Assembly (NCBI GenBank): GCA_016800925.1
Contig: JABCPU010000805.1
Location: 1 to 25,927, forward strand
From: Suillus spraguei
Lineage: Eukaryota > Basidiomycota > Agaricomycetes > Boletales > Suillaceae
Reading direction: 5' to 3'
Length of the DNA stretch: 25,927 nucleotides
The notes under the pieces were generated by a model that was given only the letters and a program-made list of their open reading frames with translations, was not told the origin of the DNA and ran no database searches. The translations under genes were made by a program, and so were the position numbers. Each line of letters begins with the position of its first letter. Position 1 is the first letter of the stretch. Below, one piece after another: positions 1 to 8,377 of the stretch.

Positions 1-698
1 GGTCGTGAGTTCTTGTATCTGTTTAGAATGGGGATCCTTTCTCATTATACAATACTAGGGATGGGCCTCGAATATGCAACATCGTGATTTTACACGGATA
101 AATAGGTTGCTTGCGACTGCGGAACAAATGATCATTCTTTATTTTGATCCAATCAGCGTGTTCCCCTCCAGGTTTACTACATCGTAGCGGCACTTGCAGA
201 ATTATCTGGAAAACCTATAGATTCTGGATCTAATGTGCTAGTCCACGGGTGTGGTCCGGCTTCTAATAGTGTATATGAATGTCATGTGTCCGCACTGCAG
301 TCTTCCCTGGTAAATCCAGGACCATCTCAAGGACAGCGTTTTCATCACATGGATCCAGGAGTTTTCGGCATCTTAGCGGACGTAAGCCTTTTTCTCGATT
401 AAACCCAGCATCAGTGTCTGACTGGGTTCCAGTGTAGCCGTTGGTTATCAAATTCCGATTTAGGTGCATTTTACCTAGCAGGTACGCCCACCTCAAATAC
501 AATGCTGAACGACGGTTGTTCACGTGCGCCTGCGTCAAGATCTAACTTTGTATGTATCTTCCCTTTGGGTCCTTGATCATTTTCAAGAGGACGTTCCATC
601 ATACCGCCCTAATCGACGAAATTCCTGTCCAATACGACCCCCCAGACTTTGGGTTTGCCTAGAGATGATATCGGAACGTTCCAAACAAGTATATTCTA
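1..698. other. No recognisable gene or repeat
   Basis: I see no convincing gene here. The open frames on both strands are short, overlap one another, and carry no motif I recognise. No terminal repeats, tRNA or microsatellite stand out. The stretch ends where the dispersed repeat (copy A) begins at about 699. Confidence 0.5.
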
Positions 699-2157
699 TT
701 CAACAGATCTCACTTGACTATGATTCGCGAGTGAAATTTGGCATGTAACGATGTACGTCACGATAGACTCTATAAGCCTATGTTTTAAACCTTTTATTTG
801 CAGCCTTGCCGAGGCAGATGACCGCTGTCGACTGCGGGTTCTGCTTTCAACTTCGAAGGAGAAGCCCTTAAAACCTGGCATGATTATGGGGGAGTGGCTT
901 TTCACTTTCGAAGTCTGACATCGTACGCTGTCTACAAACGGGTGAGTAGCATCTATGTGGCGACAATCTTTGATCATGAAGGTGGGAAATATAGGGCTCA
1001 CACTTAACATGAAACACAAAAGCACCTTGGGAGCCGACAATGTCTCCGAACCGCATTTGCATGGAACTCTGCGCTTTACTGTTACCCCTACGCCGCTTTC
1101 AGTACCAGTGAGCGCGGGAAGAACGTCTTGGAACTGTTCCCTGGATCACATCCGTCGAATCTATCGCCCGGGATCTTTACTACAACTCCAGACTCCTTTC
1201 CAGCCAAAGAAAGCGGCGGCGAAGGGTTGCGAGCTCCCGAATCACAACCGGAATTGTCCTCTATCTTTGGATTTTAATCGTACTTTCAAGGAACCGGACG
1301 AATTTTGGAAACCCGAAACCGCTCATTCGCCAGGTCTTTCCGTGTCCTCAAGAGAGAACTACGTTTAGTCATACCTGTAGGAGTACGGCACCCCGTCAGA
1401 TACGCGCATTCCATACTAGCAGACGTCAAATTTCATAGTCACTTCCGACTTTGGTATTATAACCTTTCAAGCGACGCTTGTGATAACTCAGCTCTGTTAA
1501 TATTATAGTCATGTGCATGTGCCACTGCACCACCATATCCAAGAGGATCGTTCGCATCAATCTAGAGATTTGGGAAGCATACCGGATATATGACGTCCGG
1601 TCTTCGCCCTGTAGACATGCAGGGTACGACAGAACCGAGTCAGGACGACATCCTTCCTGCCCTGCCTTTGACCAAATTTTGAGTGACATGCGTCCTCGTC
1701 GGAAGAAGCCAAGCCAAGTATTCTCAATTCAAGATGTAATCTTGGTGAGTTTCCAAGTCAGCAATTGAGTTCAGGGAAGTATAGCGGGGTCGATAACCGC
1801 TAGCACTGTTGTCGCATGACGATAACTCTCTGGGGATAGATTCCAGCGTGCCGTGTTTAGGCGAAACATGCGCTGTATAAGGATCATCGCTCATTCGTTT
1901 ATTATCAACGTAGTCGTTGAAACGTCTACGTGTACATGCAAGCAAGCGGTAACTCACCTAGCTGCTTATAATGTGTAGTGTCATACCGGCGGTTCTTATC
2001 GTTATTGCCGCGTGCTGCATTTGAATGCTCCTTCGCATTGAAATCTAGGGGCTCTATACAATCTGAGGAAGTATACCAGATGTATGACGTCCGGAGAGTA
2101 CCCATGCAGTACTGGACGGCATTTCCTGCAGTAAGGCATAATACCGATAGCCTACAT
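699..2157 (+). repeat. Dispersed 1.45-kb repeat, copy A
   Basis: This stretch aligns collinearly with 8378-9831 (copy B), from TTCAACAGATCTCACTT at the left to GGCATAATACC..CCTACA at the right. Roughly four bases in five agree by eye. A third, more diverged relative lies at about 10501-11060. The copies differ by many indels that are not multiples of three (for example an extra ~7 nt in B at about 9333, and ~40 nt present in A near 1251 but absent from B), so there is no sign of protein-coding constraint. The short open frames inside are not conserved between copies. I found no terminal inverted repeats or target duplications. It could be a non-autonomous element, a segmental duplication or an old LTR. 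The family is unknown to me. Confidence 0.75.
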
Positions 2158-3399
2158 GAGTCCATTCATGGTCCAGATCTTATATATGTGATCCTGCAAC
2201 TGACTCTATCACACCAGATACCCTCTGCCATCCCGTCCACTATAAAACTCGTCGCAAAGTCGGATCAGCTCATCAAACAGAGGCAAAGCAGGCTTGCTTG
2301 CTCTCAACAAAGACTGGCAAGATGCAAAGAAACGCATCCAAGATAGGGCAGGAAAATCTCAGAGGGTCAGTCCTAATCTCATAATATTACTCAACGTCCC
2401 CGTCCCCAGTCCTTTCCCAAGCCGTGCCGATTCCGTGAAAGCGTCGTAGATGCGAGGGTGCTTTATAAACGCCATGGACTTGGCGATGGGGGGAGATCAC
2501 AGTTGTTACGTCGAACATGATGCCGGTACACAACCGTCCCCTTCAAATGATCCAGTAGTGCATATAGTCAGTCTTTGAGTATTCACTGGCAATTGACTGA
2601 TTTAAACATACTTGTCTCCATGATGATGTAATAGATGTCGACTTTATTGAGATTGTTTGCAACACACAGCTAGAATCATTAGACAGTGTGGCATTGGACG
2701 AGTCTACTGCTCTGATGGCATATCATGGAATAATGTCGTCGAGTCAATGGGCAGAGCACGGTGCGCCAGGAGGTGACATGGTTTGGCCTGGCGATGCTTT
2801 GGAGGGTCTACTCACATCACTCTCAGGCTGGCCTGCCTTGATACTCATTATCAAGTAAATGCTCGCAATGAGAAGATGGTCGACCTGTTTGAGTGATGTG
2901 CTTAATATGAGCAGTGGTGCTGGAACGACGTGGTGATAAGTAAAAGAAGTGTGTCGTAGCTCACGAAGGGACCATACTTCCTGCGAGGGTAGCACTCTTG
3001 ACAGCTATGCTGATATGGTGTAACACCTGTACATTTATTATTTGCGCGTTCCGCACCTTGCGCAGCCTGAGTGCGCGTTTTTTTCAAGATTTGCCACGGT
3101 GCGCGTTTCCCACTCCCAATTTTCTTAATCGAAATGCTTCCGACATGTTCAAATCTGCGTGTTGTCCTTGTATGGAGACTCTAGAAGCTCAGATATCATA
3201 TCATATCAAGCTTGATACCACAACATGGATTTGACACCGAGTCCTTCAGATATGACAAGATTATAGATGCCAATGTCCTCATAAGACACACAATAGTAGC
3301 TACTAGCAGGATGCCCCTTCTCAATCATTGGCTCAACTGAATGTCATGAGTACCTTTGGAGTGTCGCTGAGGTTGAGAATTGTGATCTCCGTAGTGAGC
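2158..3399. other. Gene-poor spacer between repeat A and the hAT element
   Basis: I see no complete gene. One coding-like open frame (2601-2858) is listed separately. The last bases (3400-3407, GAGGGCAG) are the left target duplication of the hAT element that follows. Confidence 0.45.
2601..2858 (+). other. Open frame of 85 codons, possible gene or transposon fragment
   Basis: The frame is open from just after a stop at 2598-2600 to TAA at 2856-2858. Its translation has an ordinary protein composition (an acidic stretch HDDVIDVDFIE, then a Gly/Trp/Pro-containing segment GDMVWPGDALEGLL). The first ATG comes only about halfway, so it would have to be an internal exon or a relic. The end, ATCAAGTAAATG, could also be read as a splice donor. 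I do not recognise the family, and it may be chance. Confidence 0.2.
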
Positions 3400-3599
3400 G
3401 AGGGCAGTAGTGATGCGGAAGTCCGGTTCAGAACTTCGGTTCGAACCTGAACCTTCTGAACCGGACCGTCGGTCCGGTCCGACGACCGAATGTGTCATTA
3501 CGTTCGCCGTTCGGCTGATGCCTGAAAGTTCCGAACCCGTCCAAACCCGTCCGAATGCGTTCAAACCGTATCCACATCTGTATATGATCCACTCGATGT

Positions 3600-5078
3600 C
3601 CTCAGGCTTATTGCTATCCATCTATCCTAATATTTTCTCTGATCGTCTGGCAACAAATTCAATATGGCCATTGTCAGTCCTGGGAACATTGAATGACCAA
3701 GAACTGCTCTTTAGGACCAAAACACTCAATGCATGTCTATTAGCGATGTCTGACTTCATCAGTAATCTACTCAATGTTTTGGTAAGCTCACTGTCCATCA
3801 TTATTTGGATTACAATCTGATTTATTCGTGTCTTATAGGAACCTGCCAATGCCACTCAGAGTTTCTCGAGCTCGAAGGACCCAACAGTTTGGCGAGCCAT
3901 CCCAGTCCTGGAGTTCCTCCAGCAGAGCTAGGAAAATATGGCCGCCCACGAGAAGTTCTCAAGTATAACTCACACATTCATCAGGAAATTCACACATTCC
4001 TTGACGTGCCCTTATGCGGACTTATTTACACTTAACTGCCTTGGTGAAATTGAATCTACTTGTCCAAAATTTCAATGTGAATGAATTCAGAAAAAAAAAG
4101 TTGAGATATATTAATATACATGTTTTATTGTATTTCGCACTCAAAAAATATAAGATATGCCAGGTGAATGATGTGAGAGAGAGCAAACAAGTTTTGAGAT
4201 AAGTGAGTTAAGCTGATTAAGCATGTTAAGGAATGTGTGAATTTCCTGATGTTGGAAGCAGGCCTCAAGAATTTGAAAAAGTGGTTGCAGAAAACTGATG
4301 ATACTGACGTGTACTTTATTTGCTTGGGTATGTAATTGATTTATCGGAACTTCAGTTTTCTAATGCTATCACTGCTGCAGCTCTTGACCCAAATTACAAA
4401 CTAGAGTATGTGTGATTCCAGTGGAAGTCCGACGCCTTTGATGAAGGTGTTGGAAAACTCACAGCTGCGGTACGTTCACAATATCATTTAAGCCATTCAT
4501 TATCACTAACTCTGGTTTAGTTTGACCAGTATCACACTCCTGTTGTGGCCACCCCTCAGCCAATACTTGCTTTGTCAGCGTCGTCAAGACCTAGTACGGT
4601 CCAATATGGACATTCATGGATGCGTTCAGCTATTCTGTCTCATCAGTCATCTGAACAAACCATCGACAATCCTCATCAAGAACTTGACATGTACTTGACG
4701 AGCCCATTGGAAGAGGTCGGTGATGTTGTCTGTTGGTGGGGTGTAAGCAATATCTATTTCATTGATTGATAGTCTTGTCTTAATTCATATCCTTTCTAGC
4801 ATCATTCAACCATGTACCCAACACTTGCCCGCATGGCATGAGACTACCTGGCTATTCAAGGTTCTTCAACACCGTCAGAACAAGCCTTCTCAAGCAGTGG
4901 TATCACAGACCACAGTCAACGCAATCAACTCACACCCAATGTCTTCAAAACCTTACAATTGTTGAAAAGTACTTATCGAAACGGGCATGTTCAGGCTGCA
5001 GCAGATGCAGCGGCTCATGTGGAACCTCTAGCCACTGTGACTGCTGATGATCTTGATCTTAGTACTACAGATGCATAG
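3600..5078 (+). pseudogene. hAT transposase relic with C-terminal dimerisation domain
   Basis: The reading frame can be followed in pieces on the + strand. One exon ends at 3781; a clean intron follows (3782-3838, GTAAGC..TATAG); the next exon reads NVLEPANATQ.. and DPTVWRAIPVLEFLQQS. After the nested insertion (3981-4249) it continues LEAGLKNLKKWLQKTDD, then ALDPNYKLEYV, then a C-terminal part with LDMYLTSPLEEVGDVVCWW, an intron starting GTAAGC near 4743, and MYPTLARMA / DYLAIQGSSTPSEQAFSSSG, stopping at TAG 5076-5078. The PLEEV..WW, YPTLARMA.DYLAIQ and S(E)..AFSS.G blocks are the hallmark of the hAT dimerisation region. In-frame stops at 3929-3931, 4413-4415 and 4839-4841 make it non-functional. 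The N-terminal half (BED finger and the first catalytic residues) is not visible, so the element is also internally truncated. Confidence 0.88.
3981..4249. mobile_element. MITE-like element nested in the hAT transposase
   Basis: TCAGGAAATTCACACATTCC at the left recurs as its exact reverse complement at the right end. The inverted repeat extends to about 29 bp with two mismatches (perfect over 24 bp at 3979-4002 and 4229-4252). The 269-bp interior is A+T-rich and has no coding potential. The element splits the transposase frame. If everything from TCAGG to CCTGA is removed, the flanks join as ..ACATTC ATGTTGGAAGCA.., restoring the frame across the gap (..THTF-MLEAGLKN..). The target duplication is ambiguous: at most a 2-bp AT can be read, which does not point clearly to mariner (TA) or hAT (8 bp). 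Confidence 0.82.
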
Positions 5079-5283
5079 TCTCCATGTAATATATACAATT
5101 GACCTAGCCCCTAACCTCATGCTTGACATCTGAATGTGAACTGGATATGAACTGGACGTCCTGAACGTGTTTGAGGATGTCCAGTCCAATGTTCAGCTCA
5201 GCAGCTGAACCGAACGTGCAGTCACGTTCAGCGTTCGCAAAAGTTTCTCTTGAACTGGACTGAACTGGACTTCCACATCACTA

Positions 5284-5427
5284 GAGGGCAGAGTGGGAGT
5301 AACAAGTGAGGGTAGAATGAAAGCAGCAAGTGAAGGCAGAGTGGGAGCAGCAAGTGGGGGCAGAGTGGAAGTAGCAAGCAAGGCCAGAGTGGGAGTGGCA
5401 AGCAAGGCCAGACTGAGAGCAGCAAGT
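5284..5427. repeat. 24-bp minisatellite, six units
   Basis: Six consecutive 24-bp units of the form GAGGGCAGAGTGGGAGTAGC-AAGT run from 5284 to 5427, each with a few substitutions and no indels. The first eight bases of unit 1 are the right target duplication of the hAT element, so the transposon inserted into or at the edge of this array. The period is a multiple of three, so the minus strand reads as an eight-residue Leu/Pro/Ala repeat. No start, splice or flanking coding signal supports real translation. Confidence 0.9.
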
Positions 5428-5449
5428 TCACCTGTACTCATCTGTACTT

Positions 5450-5499
5450 GTTTTGACTTGCCTAGACTTGTCCTCACTCAAGTCTAGTTAAGTCAAAAC
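5450..5499. repeat. Long hairpin: 21-bp inverted repeat with 8-nt loop
   Basis: Arms 5450-5470 and 5479-5499 are reverse complements except for two adjacent positions, separated by the 8-nt loop 5471-5478. Weaker pairing appears to continue outward for another ~20 bp. The hairpin is a switch point: to its left the sequence reads in the CTGTACTTG orientation, to its right in the GCAGACAAG orientation of the same minisatellite family found at 6320-6490 and 21900-22410. Confidence 0.8.
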
Positions 5500-5783
5500 C
5501 AGTGCAGACAAGCTCAGGCGAATGCAGACAACTCCAGATGAATGAGCCAGAAATAGGCATCTGCATGGGTGCAGGTGAGTGTTGAGTACCTGCGGGTACT
5601 GCCAAATGTGCTTACAAATATTTGGGGCAACGTGCGCCACTGCTTCCAAACAGTAAGTGCGCATCAAACTACACTTACTGCTACTAGTAGTATAGAAAGC
5701 AAGACCACCGTGCTCTACTTCCAAGGCTTCCACTTCTCAGAACCTTCCTTCAGTCTTTTGGACTTGTCTGAACTCACCTGCAT

Positions 5784-6314
5784 ATTAGAATCCACGTCCG
5801 ATAGCCCCTATCCAGAAGAAGATAGAGATATCCGGAAATGATATCTGGAAGTATTTCCAGTCATGTGACCTGTCATCTGGATTAGGTTACTCCTCTTAGA
5901 TCACCAGACTACCTGTCAAGTAGTGGAGTAGACTAGCACTCATCCATAGTAATGATAGCATAGTGTACAGCTACTTACTCCAGACTCCGTCATATCATTG
6001 GAGATGATGATGGAGATACTCCATACATATTTAGTATAAGAACAACTTGTAAACTACAAGTTAAAGGGTCGAAATAAGAAATCTATTCTGTACCGAAGTT
6101 ACTCTACTCCTATAAAACCAGATTTCCAATCCTTTCCGGTTCCTATCTTAGTCCGCTCTTCCAAAACCCCTATTTCCGGAATACCTCCGGAAAACATCTT
6201 GGAAACCTCCTCCAGAAATCAAATCCTTCGGATTCCTTTCGGAAACTTTATCGGAAACTCATCCAGAAGCCCTCTGGATTCCCCCCCCCCCATACTCTGG
6301 CTATAATTATATCA
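5784..6314. mobile_element. 531-bp insertion with 6-bp target duplication (unclassified)
   Basis: CTGCAT occurs at 5778-5783 and again at 6315-6320, on either side of this block. The related copy at about 22405-22430, read on the minus strand, has CACCTGCATTCATTTATGC without the block, which is exactly the expected empty site. The insert starts ATTAGAATCC and ends AATTATATCA, so it lacks the TG..CA ends of an ordinary LTR. It contains a TATAAAA box near 6112, repeated TCCGGA-like motifs and a C10 run near 6281-6290. It could be a degenerate solo LTR or another non-autonomous element. The insertion itself is well supported; its class is not. Confidence 0.72.
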
Positions 6315-6488
6315 CTGCATTCATTTATGCTTCCTTGTGCTTGTTTGGATTTGCCTGCATTTGTTTGCGCTTGCCTGTACTTGTTTGGACTTGCCTGGAC
6401 TTGCCTGCATTCGTTTGTGCTTGGCTGCACTCATTTGGACTCACATGAACTCTCCTGTATTTGTCTGGGCTTGTCTGTATTTGTTTGG

Positions 6489-6962
6489 TGTTACAGTCGT
6501 ACGTGCCCCTATTCATTTTCTTGTCTCCATTAACTTGTATATTATGTAACAGGACTCTGACTCACATGCTCAACGCATCTGTACTATAGTTGCCTTCCTT
6601 CTTTGGATACGCACTAACACTCTTACACTTCTCTTGGTCCGTGCGCACATATTGGCTTATTTAAGCACGTTGTATTACGCTTGTATACCTCACTTTAATC
6701 TTACTGGGTTTTACCTGGAATATCCGTCGCTTAGGCCTCCAACCTAAGTTGTCTTGAGTCGTCTCTAAGTCTAAGCACTCCTTAGCCTTAGTCTCTATTC
6801 TCGCGGAACCTCTTAGACTTGTCTTCAAGGACGAACCTTTGATAGTACTTGGAACGTGTTCCTCGTACTCTTACTTTGTCCTCTTCTGGACATCGTAGAA
6901 CTTCCCAGCAGACTGTCTGTGTCTTTTCACTGTCGCTGGTGATGCCATCCCAGTTCGTAACA
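6489..6962. mobile_element. Solo LTR, 474 bp, TGTTAC..GTAACA
   Basis: The block begins TGTTAC and ends GTAACA, a perfect 6-bp inverted repeat with canonical TG..CA LTR ends. It interrupts the minisatellite. On the left the array reads ..GTATTTGTTTGG, on the right TTTGACTCATCTG. The uninterrupted family sequence would read TTTGGACTCATCTG, so the target duplication is TTTGG with one G later lost on the right. Inside is a TATTTAAG promoter-like box near 6658. No gag or pol is next to it, so it is a solo LTR left by recombination. Family (Ty1/copia or Ty3/gypsy) cannot be decided from the LTR alone. Confidence 0.8.
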
Positions 6963-7132
6963 TTTGACTCATCTGTATTTGTCTGCTTGCCTGCACTCAT
7001 TTGAACTTGTCTGGGCACACCTGCACTCATTTTCACTTGCCTGAGCTTATCTGCTTGTGTCTGCTCTTGCCTGTACCTCCACTCCTCTCATTCTGGTGTC
7101 TTCAGGTGTTGTTTGCATATGTGTGACCCATG

Positions 7133-7309
7133 TCAGCATTTGTTGATGTGCACTGGGCATATGTATTAAGCACTGGCAAAGGGCTTGTCAAGAATAAGGA
7201 TGTCTTACCCATAGCTTGTTTGCCATATGTTGAGGGCAATGAAAATGAGCTCAAGGAGGGAGAAGAGGCTGATCTTGAGGATGGTTGGGATGATATTTTA
7301 TTAACTTGA
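7133..7309 (+). pseudogene. hAT transposase C-terminal relic (second lineage)
   Basis: An open frame of 58 codons ends at TGA 7307-7309. It reads SAFVDVHWAYVLSTGKGLVK, followed by NKDVLPIACLPYVEG, an acidic stretch and DLEDGWDDILLT. Fungal hAT transposases commonly have a 'VDVER.FS.GR' block followed by 'LV...DVLP.A.LPE.EG...LEDGWD' at the extreme C-terminus. Here the block between them has been deleted, and the conserved ER-FS residues are altered. It is therefore the damaged end of a transposase different from the one at 3600-5078. Confidence 0.7.
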
Positions 7310-7432
7310 CCTATGTATTGACAAAACTAAGTAAAAGCGGCATATACCATGCTCAGCCGCTATCCAAAGGAAGGATGAGAGAACGACTGAGGGAAAATTA
7401 CATGACAAGGCCCATTATATGATAGGAATGAG

Positions 7433-7995
7433 TAGGGATCAGCAGGGGTATGGGTAACCCCTGGGGGTCAGGGGTAAGGGTACTTGAGGGTAGGGGTATG
7501 GGTTTGAATCTGGAGACCCTTGTACCCCTGGAAAATTGATAGTACCCCTGGGCCTAGGCATAATATCCCCAAATTGATTACCATAGGAGTGATGAATTAG
7601 TATAAAATTTTGAAGTTGTCAACAGTACAATGGTTATTGGGCTTATTGTGATCTTACATTGTGAGTTGGGTATTATTTGAATAAGATATAAGTAAAATAC
7701 AATCAAAGGAAACATTCAAGTTAGTTTAGGTGGCTCATCATACACAAGAGTCATGGTTTGAGTTATCAGAAAATCATCAAGTTCTAAGTTACTATCTAAA
7801 TTAAAGCCAGCCTACTATGTCTCTTCTAGCCTAGAAAGTGACAATACCCCTGTACCCATGTACCCTTGTGATACCCTTATACTCTTATAATACCCCTGGG
7901 TTACCCCTGACCCTTGGTCCAGGGGTAAGACCCTCTAGGGGTAGGGGTGTGGGTTGGGCTCAGGATACCCAGGGGTTTACCCCTGCTGATCCCTA
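7433..7995. mobile_element. hAT-type MITE, 563 bp, TAGGGATCAGCAGGGGTA ends
   Basis: The left end TAGGGATCAGCAGGGGTA is repeated exactly in inverted orientation at the right end (..TACCCCTGCTGATCCCTA). After a 3-nt offset the repeats continue with AACCCCTGGG. Immediate flanks are GGAATGAG (7425-7432) and GGAACAAG (7996-8003): an 8-bp target duplication with two transition differences. The subterminal parts are packed with GGGGTA/TACCCC motifs and the centre is A+T-rich without coding potential. The size, 8-bp duplication and G-rich subterminal repeats fit a non-autonomous hAT element. The mismatches in the duplication suggest it is older than the element at 3408-5283. Confidence 0.85.
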
Positions 7996-8003
7996 GGAAC
8001 AAG

Positions 8004-8377
8004 CTCACTAAGACACCATGAGGCTTGCTTGAGAAATCCCTAACCTCTCCACTATTACGTGTGCACCCAAGCACCTCCAAGGCACGCTTAAGCATGTACG
8101 TGATTAAGCACAATGAAGTGTGACAAAACGCGATGAAGTGCGGTCAAAATATGGAACTGTGCATTATGTTGGGGGGAGCCTATATGCAACATACATAAGG
8201 ATTCTGTGCAGAATTGCGTGTGCTAGAGTCGATGCGCGGACTCTTGGGACACACGGACTCGTGGGACTATCTAGTATTCTGCGACTAACACTTAACATCT
8301 TACATACCGTTGTGAGCTCACCAAGTATCATGACCACTATGTATTCTGCGATTGCTCTGCATTCCAGCGGAAGTGTG
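8004..8377. other. Spacer between MITE and repeat copy B
   Basis: I see no gene or repeat that I can support. Open frames on both strands (8120-8413 and its complement) mirror each other and run into the non-coding repeat, so I treat them as chance. Confidence 0.4.

Larger units (their letters stand above)
3408..5283 (+). mobile_element. hAT-superfamily DNA transposon (hAT-1), 1876 bp, decayed
   Basis: The element begins TAGTGATGCGGAAGTCCGGT and ends ..CACATCACTA. Read from the right end inwards it is TAGTGATGTGGAAGTCCAGT, so the ends are inverted repeats over about 20 bp with a few mismatches. The flanks are a perfect 8-bp direct repeat GAGGGCAG (3400-3407 and 5284-5291), the target-duplication length of the hAT superfamily. 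Subterminal regions (3420-3560 and 5150-5270) are rich in short GGTTC/GAACC and GGTCCGGTCC-type repeats, as is common where hAT transposases bind. The interior carries a transposase relic ending in the hAT dimerisation domain. Perfect target repeats suggest a fairly recent insertion, although the transposase already has three stops and a nested insertion, so the copy was probably mobilised by another element. Confidence 0.92.
5598..7309 (+). mobile_element. hAT-derived module, inverted relative of 21840-22540
   Basis: Three blocks match the reverse complement of the hAT element at 21461-22763, in the same order: 5598-5783 with about 22405-22535, 6320-6488 with the minisatellite 22050-22410, and 6967-7135 with about 21810-21960. 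Two later insertions (5784-6314 and 6489-6962) separate them. The module ends in a hAT transposase C-terminus (7133-7309), lying on the same side of the minisatellite as the transposase relic in the other copy. I could not find its terminal inverted repeats. Either the ends were lost, or they lie further out and were obscured by the neighbouring insertions. Confidence 0.78.

Noticed and set aside
263..538. Minus-strand 91-codon frame near the left edge
   Set aside because: No motif, no splice partner, and composition like random sequence; nothing links it to a protein family.
955..1368. 137-codon frame in repeat copy A
   Set aside because: The aligned region of copy B has out-of-frame indels and no equivalent frame, so it is not maintained as coding sequence.
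5193..5477. Minus-strand 94-codon frame with a Leu/Pro/Ala eight-residue repeat
   Set aside because: It is the in-frame translation of the 24-bp minisatellite and runs into the hAT terminus, so it cannot be an ancestral gene.
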